Shown piece after piece: positions 18,578 through 26,976 of a DNA stretch of 64,000 nucleotides; position 1 is the first letter of the stretch, and every line of letters begins with the position of its first letter. The notes under the pieces are model-generated. The model saw only the letters and a program-made list of their open reading frames with translations, ran no database searches and had not been told where the DNA came from. The DNA lies in assembly GCA_964022115.1 (NCBI GenBank), contig CAXIBC010000002.1, positions 1 to 64,000 on the forward strand, given 5' to 3'. Made by a program: the position numbers and the translations under genes. Source of the DNA: Oleispira sp964022115 (GTDB lineage Bacteria; Pseudomonadota; Gammaproteobacteria; Pseudomonadales; Oceanobacteraceae).

Positions 18578-19740
18578 TATAAGGCCTCGACTACTGGCTG
18601 ATCTAAAATACTAGGCTGAGAACTTGGCTTCACTAAGAGACCAGAAATTAGTTGATGAAAGGAGGTATTCACAACCTTATCGTGACGTTGTAATCCGTCT
18701 TTTAAGTAAACTAATTTTTTCCCACGATAAAGAATATTAATTATTTTACGTTCAAGTCGATTTTCCTCATTAATAATCCAGACTTGATTATCTGATTGAA
18801 TTAAAGTGCGGGGTAAGATACGTAAACTCTTGATGACTTTGCCACTAATGCTGGCTTCGACAAAAGAGCCAGGTAATAACGCGTTATTCTGTAAGTTGAT
18901 TAAATCGCTATTGTTGAACTTGGCAATAACATAAAGCAGTTGATTGCTATCTCTTTCTCCTTCAATTCTAGTGATTGAACCATGCCAGGTAGTTTTTTGA
19001 TCATGAAAACTATTAACCTTAACGATTATTTTATCACCGTTATTAAGGGCATCTGTTATTCCCAGAATATCAATTTGATGATCATTCAACGGTAAGCGGA
19101 CCTCGACGAATTTAGTACCATAAATCTTGCTAATGGCGCTTAGGCCTTGTAAATATTCTCCTTGATTTATATTTTCTTCTATAACCTGGCCACTAATAGG
19201 TGCTTTGATCAGGGTTTTTTCAAGTTGATTGTGGGCGTAATTAAGTGCTGCCTGAGCTGCTTCAACTCGGCTTTTAGCGAACTCAAGCTGAGGTATGTGA
19301 CGAGCATATTGAGTAGCATTTTTAGCAACTTCTTTTTGCGCGATTCTTGCACTTGCTTTAGTTTTTGATAAGTGCAACTGAGCTTGGTCTAAAGCGGACT
19401 TTTTTTGTGCAATATCTAGAATGAAGGGCTGCTGATCAAGTTTAATCAATAGCTCGTCTTGCTCAACGTAGGCACCACGAATTAGTTTGGGGCTTTTATA
19501 GATTACTAAACCCGAAACCTCGCTTGTAATGTGGCGAATATTGGATGCGGTTACTTTACCGCGACTATACACTGGGATTGACTGGTCTTGCAGTATGACA
19601 TTGGTATAGGTCAATGATGGGATGTCATTTTTCTCGACAACTTTATCGGGTTGTGGAGCATTATTAACAAACCAGCTGATGATGCTAACACCGGCAATAA
19701 TTATCACAGCTAATTTGTAATTTCTTTTAAATAAATTCAT
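18577..19740 (-). CDS. RND efflux periplasmic adaptor (membrane fusion protein)
   Basis: 387 residues. An N-terminal membrane anchor (LAVIIIAGVSIISWFVN) is followed by a lipoyl half-motif (SGLVIYKSPKLIRGAYVEQDELLIKLD, ~95), an alpha-hairpin (~125-185; KKSALDQAQLHLSKTKASAR), the second lipoyl half (KAPISGQVIEENINQGEYL) and the beta-barrel. It should couple the downstream permease to an outer-membrane channel. It overlaps the upstream gene by 14 bp and the permease by 1 bp, a sign of strict co-translation. Confidence 0.9.
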   Translation of the reverse strand: MNLFKRNYKLAVIIIAGVSIISWFVNNAPQPDKVVEKNDIPSLTYTNVILQDQSIPVYSRGKVTASNIRHITSEVSGLVIYKSPKLIRGAYVEQDELLIKLDQQPFILDIAQKKSALDQAQLHLSKTKASARIAQKEVAKNATQYARHIPQLEFAKSRVEAAQAALNYAHNQLEKTLIKAPISGQVIEENINQGEYLQGLSAISKIYGTKFVEVRLPLNDHQIDILGITDALNNGDKIIVKVNSFHDQKTTWHGSITRIEGERDSNQLLYVIAKFNNSDLINLQNNALLPGSFVEASISGKVIKSLRILPRTLIQSDNQVWIINEENRLERKIINILYRGKKLVYLKDGLQRHDKVVNTSFHQLISGLLVKPSSQPSILDQPVVEAL

Positions 19741-20722
19741 TATGATTTTTATCTTCTAATAAATTGGTTTGCCAATCTTGTAGACATTTTTTAGTTAATG
19801 TTTCGTCTTGGCAAATCATAGGATGAAGCTTTAGACCTAGGCTTAACTGACCATGCCATTCCATAATTCCTGTTGATACGGGATAGTTTTTAGTTCCTAT
19901 ACCACAGCTCACCCAAACTTCATTTGGATTCTCTGCTGGGGTGTTATATTCTTGTAATGGCCAGCCCCCTAAAAAACTAAACGATCCTGCGTAGAAGTTC
20001 GTTTTGCTAATTCTTTTATAAATATAGCGGATTCCAGGTTTTCCAATTAGCTTACCTATGTGAGCCAAACGCCAAGTACTCCAATGTTCCTTTATTTTTA
20101 TTTTCGTTTTTATTTCATGCTGCAGTTCTTTAGGAGTTATGTAGTTATTCAAACAAACATTTACTCCTGTGCTGTAATTACTGGTATCAGAGTTGAGTTG
20201 GATAACACCTCTCAGGTTCACCGGATAGAACCAATAATAATTTTGGCTTCCGTCCAATAAGTTATCGGCAATTGCTTTATTTAATGCCCACATTACAAAG
20301 GTGCTATAGGCGACTTTATTATTTTTAGCATTGCGTTTAATTCGTGCAGTTGTCATTTTATCGAAATAACAGTTTTCTATGACGGCGCTATTATCATTGC
20401 CACAAGGGTATGTGTTTTTCCAACGAATTGATTTTGATGGGATATAACCTTTTTCTCTTTTGAATTTTTTATTCAACTTATAAAGTTGCCATATTCCAGG
20501 TACATGTTTTTCGCTACTTTTAGGTAAATGCCTACAGGGGTAGCCGTGTTCTCTAAGAATGGTGGCAATGCCCCCAATACCATCCATTTCACTATGAGCA
20601 AAACTGGACCAGTTTATCTCACCGCTGTTTTTTTTCATTTGGCCAATGCTCATGTCATCACTGATACCTAATTCTTTTCTGACATCAAACCACATGGCGA
20701 TATAATCTTTAGAGGATTTCAT
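19727..20722 (-). CDS. Short condensation-like acyltransferase
   Basis: 331 residues, about 100 shorter than the companion protein at 13984. AHSEMDGIGG (~42-51) fits xHxxxDG, the condensation/CAT-type active site with the second His and the Asp-Gly kept but the first His replaced by Ala. Because the motif sits near residue 43 rather than ~120-150, most of the N-terminal lobe is missing. Later blocks (VAYSTFVMWALNKAI ~138; YWFYPVNLRG ~163; GSFSFLGGWP ~246) match the C-terminal lobe of this superfamily. It could form the active enzyme with another subunit or act on its own. Neighbours on both sides are coupled (10-bp gap upstream, 14-bp overlap downstream). Confidence 0.6.
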   Translation of the reverse strand: MKSSKDYIAMWFDVRKELGISDDMSIGQMKKNSGEINWSSFAHSEMDGIGGIATILREHGYPCRHLPKSSEKHVPGIWQLYKLNKKFKREKGYIPSKSIRWKNTYPCGNDNSAVIENCYFDKMTTARIKRNAKNNKVAYSTFVMWALNKAIADNLLDGSQNYYWFYPVNLRGVIQLNSDTSNYSTGVNVCLNNYITPKELQHEIKTKIKIKEHWSTWRLAHIGKLIGKPGIRYIYKRISKTNFYAGSFSFLGGWPLQEYNTPAENPNEVWVSCGIGTKNYPVSTGIMEWHGQLSLGLKLHPMICQDETLTKKCLQDWQTNLLEDKNHNEFI

Positions 20723-20732
20723 ATTTATCTCC

Positions 20733-21842
20733 TTATAAACGTGAAGGTTCTAGGTAAAATAGCGGAGGGAAATTCTGCTTCGTCTGTTGCTTCAAGTACT
20801 CAGGTACTTCTCCATAACTAGCGAGATAGTGATAGCTATTCAAGGTATGGCTTTTGATGCCCTTTAATGCTTTATGTAAAGGATCTCGTTGATCAAAACC
20901 TATAATTAATGCATCGAATGGTGAATTCTTATATTCATATAAAATATTCATTAAAATTATTTTTAATATTTCTTCTTGATTATCTTTTATCAATACAGAG
21001 TGCATACTTATGTAGCTCGCTAGCTCACCCGCTGTAGGTAAGTATAAGCCACCAAAAAGTTTACTCGTTAAATTAATTATATAGCGCAATATCTTCATAC
21101 TGCCGTGATAAGACAAGAACCGTGTCTGTTTAAAGCCTTTCTGATTCCAAGTGCCGACAACACCACATAGCTCTTGCTTGTTATAATATAAAAAATAGTC
21201 GTTAATATTTAAATTACGATAATAGCAATCTTCACTACCAATTTTATTAAAATCATAACAAGGATAAAATTCTTTTAATTTGGCGTATTTATCAAAGAAA
21301 GCCTGTATTTCGTCAATATCATCTATGGTTGCACGCCGAACCTGGTTAGATTGAGCTGAATAAGCTTTATTTAAACCTATCATGTGGGTAATAAATTGAC
21401 CTGCATTGTGATAGGTCGGTAGTGATAAGCGTCCACTACCAACGGTATTGATGGAGGTTTTATTGTCTTTCAGTATGACGGTCTGCATCCAATCGTCTTG
21501 CATTAACTCTTTATACTTTTTAAACAAACGAAATAATGTTCGGCCACCTTTATAATCTTGATGGATCCTGAGGTCATTGCCGTAGCGAACGAATTTTTTT
21601 TCACCGTTAACATAGACTTGTCGCTTACCAATACTGAAGGACGCTACTAACTTATTATTGTGAGTATCTTCCATTAACCAAACTTCGGGTTTGCTGGTTG
21701 TGATATTGGTAGCGTAAAAAAAATCAGGCTGACGCTCAAAGTTTAATGTGATATTACCCTCTTGCGGAGTTTCGTTAATTAACTGCAATAGCGCTGGTGA
21801 ATCCTCTGCTTGAGCTAAACGAATGTTGTAACGTTGGCTCAT
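20733..21842 (-). CDS. Tandem GNAT-fold N-acyltransferase-like protein
   Basis: 369 residues. The N-terminal half begins YNIRLAQAEDSPALLQLI and continues through LVASFSIGKRQVYVNG to a Gly-rich RIHQDYKGGRTLFRLFKKYKE, the GNAT acetyl-CoA loop region. A second GNAT-like repeat begins VRRATIDDIDEIQAFFDKY (~168) and ends with LIIGFDQRDPLHKAL. It probably transfers an acyl group to an amine. It overlaps the GH3 gene by 4 bp (ATGA). Substrates are unknown. Confidence 0.6.
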   Translation of the reverse strand: MSQRYNIRLAQAEDSPALLQLINETPQEGNITLNFERQPDFFYATNITTSKPEVWLMEDTHNNKLVASFSIGKRQVYVNGEKKFVRYGNDLRIHQDYKGGRTLFRLFKKYKELMQDDWMQTVILKDNKTSINTVGSGRLSLPTYHNAGQFITHMIGLNKAYSAQSNQVRRATIDDIDEIQAFFDKYAKLKEFYPCYDFNKIGSEDCYYRNLNINDYFLYYNKQELCGVVGTWNQKGFKQTRFLSYHGSMKILRYIINLTSKLFGGLYLPTAGELASYISMHSVLIKDNQEEILKIILMNILYEYKNSPFDALIIGFDQRDPLHKALKGIKSHTLNSYHYLASYGEVPEYLKQQTKQNFPPLFYLEPSRL

Positions 21843-23524
21843 GCTGACTCATCCAGTTGTAGGTTAATACTCTGCGAATCAAGACCATTTGGGCTTATTA
21901 ACTGATCTTGATTTTGCCATAGGATCAAGGGCTCTACTTTAATATTTCCTTTAACCATACCTTGTTCCATCTTATGCTTAGCGTATAAGGATAAAGCATC
22001 TTTTTTAATGCTAACCTTAGCGCTATCTAGCTGGCCAAGTTCACGCGCAAGCTGGTAATGGAAGTGTTGTGATAATGACTTTTCTAATCGTAAGGAGAGT
22101 TCTGTTTCTCGCATTGCTAGATTAGCCGTAGATGAATTGTTCTCTTTTTCGCATAGTAATAAATAACAGGGTTTCTCTTGTTGCTTAGTTACAGGCATGG
22201 CAATAAGCGTTATTGGGGTTATATCTTGTTCAAGGTTAAAGTCATTTAACACTTGAATGGCACTTTCAGGAGATATTTTTTCCCCAACCATGTCAGTTCC
22301 TTCTATGCGGCCGATAAATTCAAAACATGGGGCTTTATGTATAAACCCTGTTACCTTTAACTGATCTTTCATGGCATAGCGCAACAATCCATTGCTGGAA
22401 CTAATAATGGGGCGGACAAGCATCCCTTTAGAAAGCTGCCAGCTGCACATTAATTTTTTACTCGATAGCTCTTCAAATTCATAGAAGTGACTGTTAACCG
22501 CTAGTGGAAATTGATTTTTATAGGGAATGCTAGTAACGCCCTCAGTCGCCCAAAGCCCCTTTCCTTGAAACTGACTGTGGGGAAATATTTTCTTTAATTT
22601 ATCGGCCCAGATTTTAGAAGAGGATGTATCCCATGCACTGATCAGTACTAGCTTTGGCCAAATAGAAAAAGTGAAGTTAGCATCTATGCTGCCATTCCAG
22701 TGGTTTAAAATATGAGCTGATTTATTATTTTTAGGCGCTGGAGTTTTATCTAAACCGGAATATTTTTTGGGCCATATCCCAGAGTCTAGTACTTGGGATA
22801 TATCACTCCTATGCTGCTGAATAAACTCCAAGAGGCTTAAGGCAAAAGTGGGGCTCCAAACTGAAATAAAGCTTAACTCATTACAAGCGATCAGGTAGCA
22901 AGCGCTAGCAAAGAAAGATTCATCAGAAGATTCTGCTAAAGAAATTGATTCAGGAACGGCCATGGTGTTAGCCATAAATAGTTGCTTCCACCAAGGCAGT
23001 AACTGCAAGTCGTTATTGATACTCGTAGTTAATTTATTGCGTAAATCGCTAGGCACCCAAGAAAGAGACCAATAGTGTTTCCCTTTTTTAATATTAGGAT
23101 AGTTGCGATACATATCCGCTAACCAGGGTGCAATGGCATTATCTAATTCTGTTAGAAAGGGTTTGGTATAAGGTATCCACTTGATTTTAGCTGTCGACCC
23201 ACTGGTCGGCTGATAACGTTGACAGGCATTATTGGTTAGCAGGCTAACGTGCTCAAGCTGCTGTTTTTCTATTTTTTGGGACCAGTAATCATAGTCTGTG
23301 ATTGGAACTTGCTGTTGGAAATCCTTTAATCTGCTATTTGTGGAAAGTTGATGTTGAATCGCACTTTCACTACCTTCAATATTTTTCAGTATGTTTTTTA
23401 ATATCTTTTTTTGTGATATTTCAATATGCTGACAGGCGAGTAGAAATTTAGTCTCGCCTTGTTGTGATAATAGGTACGATGCTTGATGAAGTAGGCGGCT
23501 GATAATTGAGGGGATAAATAACAT
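21839..23524 (-). CDS. GH3-family acyl-adenylating, amide-forming enzyme
   Basis: 561 residues, the length of bacterial GH3-like proteins. GH3 enzymes (plant JAR1 and IAA-amido synthetases) adenylate a carboxylic acid and condense it with an amino acid. Motif order fits: PTSGSTAKIKWIPYT (ATP motif 1, ~102), LWATEGVTSIPY (motif 2, ~325), LRYAMKDQLKVTGF (motif 3 region, ~380) and FEFIGRIEGTDMVGEK just after. It is the central predicted activating enzyme of the operon. It starts in a 1-bp overlap with the upstream GNAT gene. GH3 homologues are uncommon in gammaproteobacteria as far as I know, and AT-rich codon use hints at acquisition. The acid and amine used cannot be read from sequence. Confidence 0.78.
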   Translation of the reverse strand: MLFIPSIISRLLHQASYLLSQQGETKFLLACQHIEISQKKILKNILKNIEGSESAIQHQLSTNSRLKDFQQQVPITDYDYWSQKIEKQQLEHVSLLTNNACQRYQPTSGSTAKIKWIPYTKPFLTELDNAIAPWLADMYRNYPNIKKGKHYWSLSWVPSDLRNKLTTSINNDLQLLPWWKQLFMANTMAVPESISLAESSDESFFASACYLIACNELSFISVWSPTFALSLLEFIQQHRSDISQVLDSGIWPKKYSGLDKTPAPKNNKSAHILNHWNGSIDANFTFSIWPKLVLISAWDTSSSKIWADKLKKIFPHSQFQGKGLWATEGVTSIPYKNQFPLAVNSHFYEFEELSSKKLMCSWQLSKGMLVRPIISSSNGLLRYAMKDQLKVTGFIHKAPCFEFIGRIEGTDMVGEKISPESAIQVLNDFNLEQDITPITLIAMPVTKQQEKPCYLLLCEKENNSSTANLAMRETELSLRLEKSLSQHFHYQLARELGQLDSAKVSIKKDALSLYAKHKMEQGMVKGNIKVEPLILWQNQDQLISPNGLDSQSINLQLDESA

Positions 23525-24288
23525 TATGATGGCTCCATCATTATAGTTTTATCTTTCTTCTTAAGAGATAAGACGTTCTTACGCATGAAGTTCCACATCA
23601 TATGAACGGATACTTCACCAATACAAGGCAATTCGGTTCCTTGCTGCCAAGAAGGATTAAGCTTGGCGAAGTGACGAATCTTAGGATTACTCTCTGTCAT
23701 ATTGGGCGTTATCTCAGCCACATCATCCTTTAAAAATTGATAATCGCTACCAAAATTTAATAAACGATTTTCTCGGTTATAAGCTTCTGGATATAGCTGT
23801 TCGCAATATTCGTCAACAATAGATTCCAGTTTAATATTGTTTCTTTTATAACTAGGGTAGTGTTTGGGGAAGTTGTTTGTGAGTAATAGGTAGGTTTTAT
23901 AACCTTTAGAAATCAATAACCAGAATACAGGGGTTTTAGGATTTTTTATCTTTGTTTTTAACAGCTGCTTAACAAATGTTTTTTGTAATTCTTTATTTCC
24001 CCAGAATTTTTTTTCTACAACAGTATCGCCACTAAAAATACCTATAGATCTTTCACCATTTCTTATAATGTCTAATTCTGACCAAGTACTAAATCCTACA
24101 ATCTTTTCACTGTATTTTTCTTGTAAAAGAATAATTCCAGTCTTTTTCCCCATGTCAGTAACAAAGCTATTTAAGGGCGCATTGTGATAATACTGAATAA
24201 ATACCTTGTGCATCTCTAGTAGCTGAGGCACGGAAATATGTTTTATTTTTTTAAAGCGGGCAGTTAATTTTATTTTATTTTTTTTCAT
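23524..24288 (-). CDS. GNAT-like N-acyltransferase, first gene of the GH3/RND operon
   Basis: About 254 residues. The central region (GIILLQEKYSEKIVGFSTW, then GIFSGDTVVEKKFWGNKELQKTF) has the strand-loop-helix arrangement of GNAT or N-acyl-amino-acid-synthase-like folds. The rest, rich in Lys and Asn, is not recognised. Start ATG 24288 has GAGG about five bases upstream; GTG 24303 is in frame. It is strongly AT-rich. It is the promoter-proximal gene, so it may make the first intermediate for the following GH3 enzyme. Confidence 0.55.
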   Translation of the reverse strand: MKKNKIKLTARFKKIKHISVPQLLEMHKVFIQYYHNAPLNSFVTDMGKKTGIILLQEKYSEKIVGFSTWSELDIIRNGERSIGIFSGDTVVEKKFWGNKELQKTFVKQLLKTKIKNPKTPVFWLLISKGYKTYLLLTNNFPKHYPSYKRNNIKLESIVDEYCEQLYPEAYNRENRLLNFGSDYQFLKDDVAEITPNMTESNPKIRHFAKLNPSWQQGTELPCIGEVSVHMMWNFMRKNVLSLKKKDKTIMMEPS

Positions 24289-24351
24289 AAATACCTCACG
24301 CACTGTGCATTACAGAGGATTAATATCATACGAACAATAGATAAAACCTAG

Positions 24352-24374
24352 GCTAGATACTGTGTATCGTTAGC
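24352..24374. promoter_or_regulatory. Dyad upstream of the GH3/RND operon
   Basis: GATAC-TGT-GTATC (24356-24368), flanked by GCTA and TAGC (24352-24355, 24371-24374), gives a near-symmetric 23-bp site 64 bp upstream of the first operon start. The position suits a repressor or activator operator. No regulator gene lies in the operon. Confidence 0.35.
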
Positions 24375-24463
24375 GAAATAACTACTTTTAAAAATTAATA
24401 GTTGGAGGTTTTCTTATTGGCTTTCATGATATTTTTCCATTGAATTTTAATGACGGTGGTAGG

Positions 24464-24497
24464 TTTTTATTATTTTTATTATTTTTATTATTTTTTT
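24464..24497. repeat. TTTTTATTA microsatellite (3 units) plus T-run
   Basis: Three perfect 9-bp units (24464-24490) are followed by TTTTTTT. It lies ~175 bp upstream of the GH3/RND operon in the gene-free interval 24304-24721. That interval otherwise shows only AT-rich sequence, the dyad at 24352 and a small TCAGCC/GGCTGA hairpin at 24510-24525. Confidence 0.6.
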
Positions 24498-24721
24498 AAT
24501 ATGTATTATTCAGCCTTCAGGCTGATTTAACGCGCTCAGTAAATCACAGTTTAATAGCAATTAAAGTAATTATTATTCAAACTAATACTTTAGTGCTTAA
24601 AGTATTTTTGGCAGAAATGGACTTCTGGCGCAAGTGGTGGACTTTTCATTAGAAGCTTAACCATTTGAGGTTTGGTAGGGTTTGCAGAGAGTGCGAGTTA
24701 CATACAGGATTATATGAGGGA

Positions 24722-25063
24722 CTATAATCTTATCGAGCAGGCGCCAAAAGACCTACTTGCGATACTCGCTTGTTGGCAAGTAGAAACGCAGTTGCTCATC
24801 TTTTTTTGTTCGCTCGAACTGTTGAAATTTAATTCAGCTGCCAAGTTACCACAGCGTTGCGGAAAGGCATCTTTATAACATTGATTACTATCATTGTTTG
24901 CGCGACAGGACTCCGCTTGGCTTAGCATGCTAGAAAAGTTGTATTGATTGTTACTGGTTGAGTTAATAGTAAGTTGTTGAGATGGCAAGCCTACGATCAA
25001 AGTGCATAGGAAAGTTAAAGCGATAGCAGGTATGGTTGTTGACATTGTATTACTCATAGACAT
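24722..25063 (-). CDS. Small secreted six-cysteine protein (hypothetical)
   Basis: 113 residues. A signal peptide (TIPAIALTFLCTLIVGLPS) is followed by a ~80-residue polar mature part rich in Asn, Ser and Gln with six evenly spaced cysteines (contexts SCRAN, QCYKD, RCGNL, NCVST, TCQQA, ACSIR), suggesting three disulfides in the periplasm or outside. No family recognised. ATGs at 25063, 25057 and 25045 are possible starts; none has a strong ribosome-binding site. It reads in the same direction as the GH3/RND operon but is ~430 bp away. Reality as a gene is likely but not certain, since an opposite-strand frame also exists at 24672-24878. Confidence 0.5.
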   Translation of the reverse strand: MSMSNTMSTTIPAIALTFLCTLIVGLPSQQLTINSTSNNQYNFSSMLSQAESCRANNDSNQCYKDAFPQRCGNLAAELNFNSSSEQKKMSNCVSTCQQASIASRSFGACSIRL

Positions 25064-25307
25064 TGTTTTTTTTATTTTATCAATACTGTGTGTCAGAAAT
25101 ACTACAACATACTATTAATCAATTACATAATTAATAGTATGTTTTATATTGAAAATTGTAACCGCCGATTGAAACTATTGAAGGTAGAAGGATATAAAAT
25201 GGCTGAGACGAATGGTCTTTATGAGTCTGCTGAGGACTAAGGGTGGTGAGGTTAAAACCGAATAGTAGCAAGATCCATTGCTTATATTTTCTTTGCTTAC
25301 TGCAAAT

Positions 25308-25338
25308 AAAAAAGGCCTACATTTCTGTAAGCCTTTTA
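25308..25338 (-). terminator. Terminator of tRNA-Phe
   Basis: On the minus strand, AAAAGGCTTAC pairs with GTAGGCCTTTT (one U-G pair) around a 6-nt loop and runs into T6. It lies directly after the CCA end. The interval 25064-25307 holds nothing else that I can recognise. Confidence 0.8.
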
Positions 25339-25345
25339 GAATAAG

Positions 25346-25421
25346 TGGTGCCCGGAGACAGAATCGAACTGCCGACACGAGGATTTTCAATCCTCTGCTC
25401 TACCGACTGAGCTATCCGGGC
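25346..25421 (-). tRNA. tRNA-Phe (GAA)
   Basis: 76 nt on the minus strand. The acceptor stem GCCCGGA pairs with TCCGGGC and CCA is encoded. The D-loop contains AGCTCAGTCGGTAGAGC, the anticodon loop TTGAAAA reads GAA, and the T-loop is TTCGATT. All arms pair normally. It reads phenylalanine codons UUU/UUC. Confidence 0.97.
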
Positions 25422-25473
25422 GACTCGGTGAACTTGTTGCTTACTTGTTAGTAAGTGTTCGTTGAGTGCGCGC

Positions 25474-25502
25474 ATTAAACCGTTAATCTAACGCTCGGTC
25501 AA
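25474..25502 (-). promoter_or_regulatory. Promoter of tRNA-Phe
   Basis: Minus-strand -35 TTGACC (25497-25502) and -10 TTTAAT (25474-25479) are separated by exactly 17 bp. They are followed by GCGCGC, a GC-rich discriminator typical of stringently controlled stable-RNA promoters. The 5' end of the tRNA is ~50 bp downstream. Confidence 0.7.
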
Positions 25503-25527
25503 GTACTTTTTCTAATTATTTCAAACT

Positions 25528-25806
25528 TTATTGTTTGTTTTCAGGAACATAGCCATCGGCTTTGTCGAAATCCTCACCACTTAAAAACTTGCTACGCTGT
25601 TCTGTAAGGTACTTTCGAGCTTGTAAGTCCATCATATTAAGGTGTTTTTCATTGATTAAGCGTGTTTGGTGCTCAGTCCACTCCAACCAAGCTTGTTGTG
25701 AGACATTATTTAAGATGTCTTCACCCGCTGGCCCAGGAAACGGAGCAGAGGTAAGCGCTGGTAGTTCTTTATTGTATTTACGGCAATGTACAGTGCGTGA
25801 CGACAT
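25528..25806 (-). CDS. yggX: Fe(2+)-trafficking / oxidative damage protection protein YggX
   Basis: About 92 residues, full family length. Matches YggX along its length: MSSRTVHCRKYNKE with the conserved Cys, AWLEWTEHQTRLINEKHLNMM and GYVPENKQ at the end. It protects Fe-S proteins from oxidative damage and interacts functionally with MutY, whose gene lies 15 bp upstream in the same operon, the usual pairing. ATG 25806 gives the family-type start MSSRT; an ATG at 25812 is also in frame. Confidence 0.95.
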   Translation of the reverse strand: MSSRTVHCRKYNKELPALTSAPFPGPAGEDILNNVSQQAWLEWTEHQTRLINEKHLNMMDLQARKYLTEQRSKFLSGEDFDKADGYVPENKQ

Positions 25807-25821
25807 GAGCATTTTCTCGCT

Positions 25822-26904
25822 TTATAACTGACTTAGCAGGGTTTTAACTGGGGCGGCTAAGCCTAATTCTGATGGTTGTATGGGATTGTACCAGTGCTGA
25901 GTTGATTCCCCTATGCTATTGGGCCTTTTGCTTAAGCGAATAAGCACAGGTTGTATGTGCAGGTGGTAATGGCTAAAAGTATGGCGAAAGCTTGGCCAGG
26001 TCTCTTTTTCATAAACGGTATCCCCAAATAGCGCCTGACTACGCTCTAAGGCATCTTCTGACATTGCCAGTTCAGGAAAACTCCATAACCCTCCCCAGAT
26101 GCCTTGCTGAGGTCTTTGCTCTAATAAAACGTGACCTTGAGGGTCTTGCAACATAACGAGTTGAAGGTATTTTTCGGGCTTGTCTTTTTTCGGCTTTGAG
26201 TTTGGATAATCTTTTGGATTACCTTGGGCATAGGCTTGGCAATCGGGCGCTAGAGGGCAGATCCCACATTGGGGTTTGCTACGGGTGCAAAGGGTTGCTC
26301 CCATGTCCATCATGGCTTGGGTGTAGTGATTACAGCGTTCACTTGGGGTCAGACGCTCGGCAATTTGCCATAACTCTTTTTGTACGGATGTGGTCCCTGG
26401 CCAGCCTTCTACAGCATAATAACGGCATAAAACCCGTTTCACATTACCGTCTAAAATAGCGGCATTAATTCCCATGCTAATCGAAGCAATCGCTCCCGCG
26501 GTTGAGCGCCCAATACCGGGAAGATCGGCTAAACCAGCTACTGAGTTAGGAAAAACTCCATTGAATTCGGTACTGACTTTTTTCGCACAGGCATGTAGGT
26601 TGCGAGCCCGAGCGTAATACCCTAGGCCTGTCCACAGGTGCAGTACTTTATCCTGTTCGGCTTGTGCTAGATGATGAATGCTAGGGAATTCCTGCATAAA
26701 ACGTTCGAAGTAAGGAATCACAGTGGCAACTTGTGTTTGTTGCAGCATGACTTCAGAAATCCAGACTTTATAAGGTGTTATGTCTTGCTGCCAAGGCAGG
26801 TGTTTGCGGCCATGCTGGTCGTACCAGTTGAGTATGGCTTGGCTGAAGTTGGCGTTAGCTCTGTTTTTTTCTGCAGCAGGAGGCATTGTAGATTCAGTAC
26901 TCAC
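25822..26904 (-). CDS. mutY: A/G-specific adenine glycosylase MutY
   Basis: 360 residues. MutY removes adenine opposite 8-oxoguanine. Present are the helix-hairpin-helix LADLPGIGRSTAGAIAS (~122), the catalytic Glu in ISEVMLQQTQV (~50), the catalytic Asp in AAILDGNVKRVL and the [4Fe-4S] ligands CTRSKPQCGICPLAPDC (~205). A C-terminal NUDIX-like 8-oxoG recognition domain follows (EQRPQQGIWGGLWSFPE). The GTG at 26904 and ATG at 26886 are both possible starts; neither has a strong ribosome-binding site. Confidence 0.96.
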   Translation of the reverse strand: MSTESTMPPAAEKNRANANFSQAILNWYDQHGRKHLPWQQDITPYKVWISEVMLQQTQVATVIPYFERFMQEFPSIHHLAQAEQDKVLHLWTGLGYYARARNLHACAKKVSTEFNGVFPNSVAGLADLPGIGRSTAGAIASISMGINAAILDGNVKRVLCRYYAVEGWPGTTSVQKELWQIAERLTPSERCNHYTQAMMDMGATLCTRSKPQCGICPLAPDCQAYAQGNPKDYPNSKPKKDKPEKYLQLVMLQDPQGHVLLEQRPQQGIWGGLWSFPELAMSEDALERSQALFGDTVYEKETWPSFRHTFSHYHLHIQPVLIRLSKRPNSIGESTQHWYNPIQPSELGLAAPVKTLLSQL

Positions 26905-26976
26905 ATTAAAGACCGCTAGTATAATGCGGCCCTAATGATCTACCAAGGCAAGATTTTAACTCGCTATAGGCCTGTG

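Noticed and set aside
24672..24878. Plus-strand 68-residue reading frame
   Set aside because: Lies antisense to the six-Cys secreted protein, has no signal or family features and no ribosome-binding site.
13894..25346. Genomic island integrated at the tRNA-Phe 3' end
   Set aside because: No integrase gene and no repeat of the tRNA 3' sequence were seen at the far side, so tRNA-mediated insertion is unsupported; only the position is suggestive.
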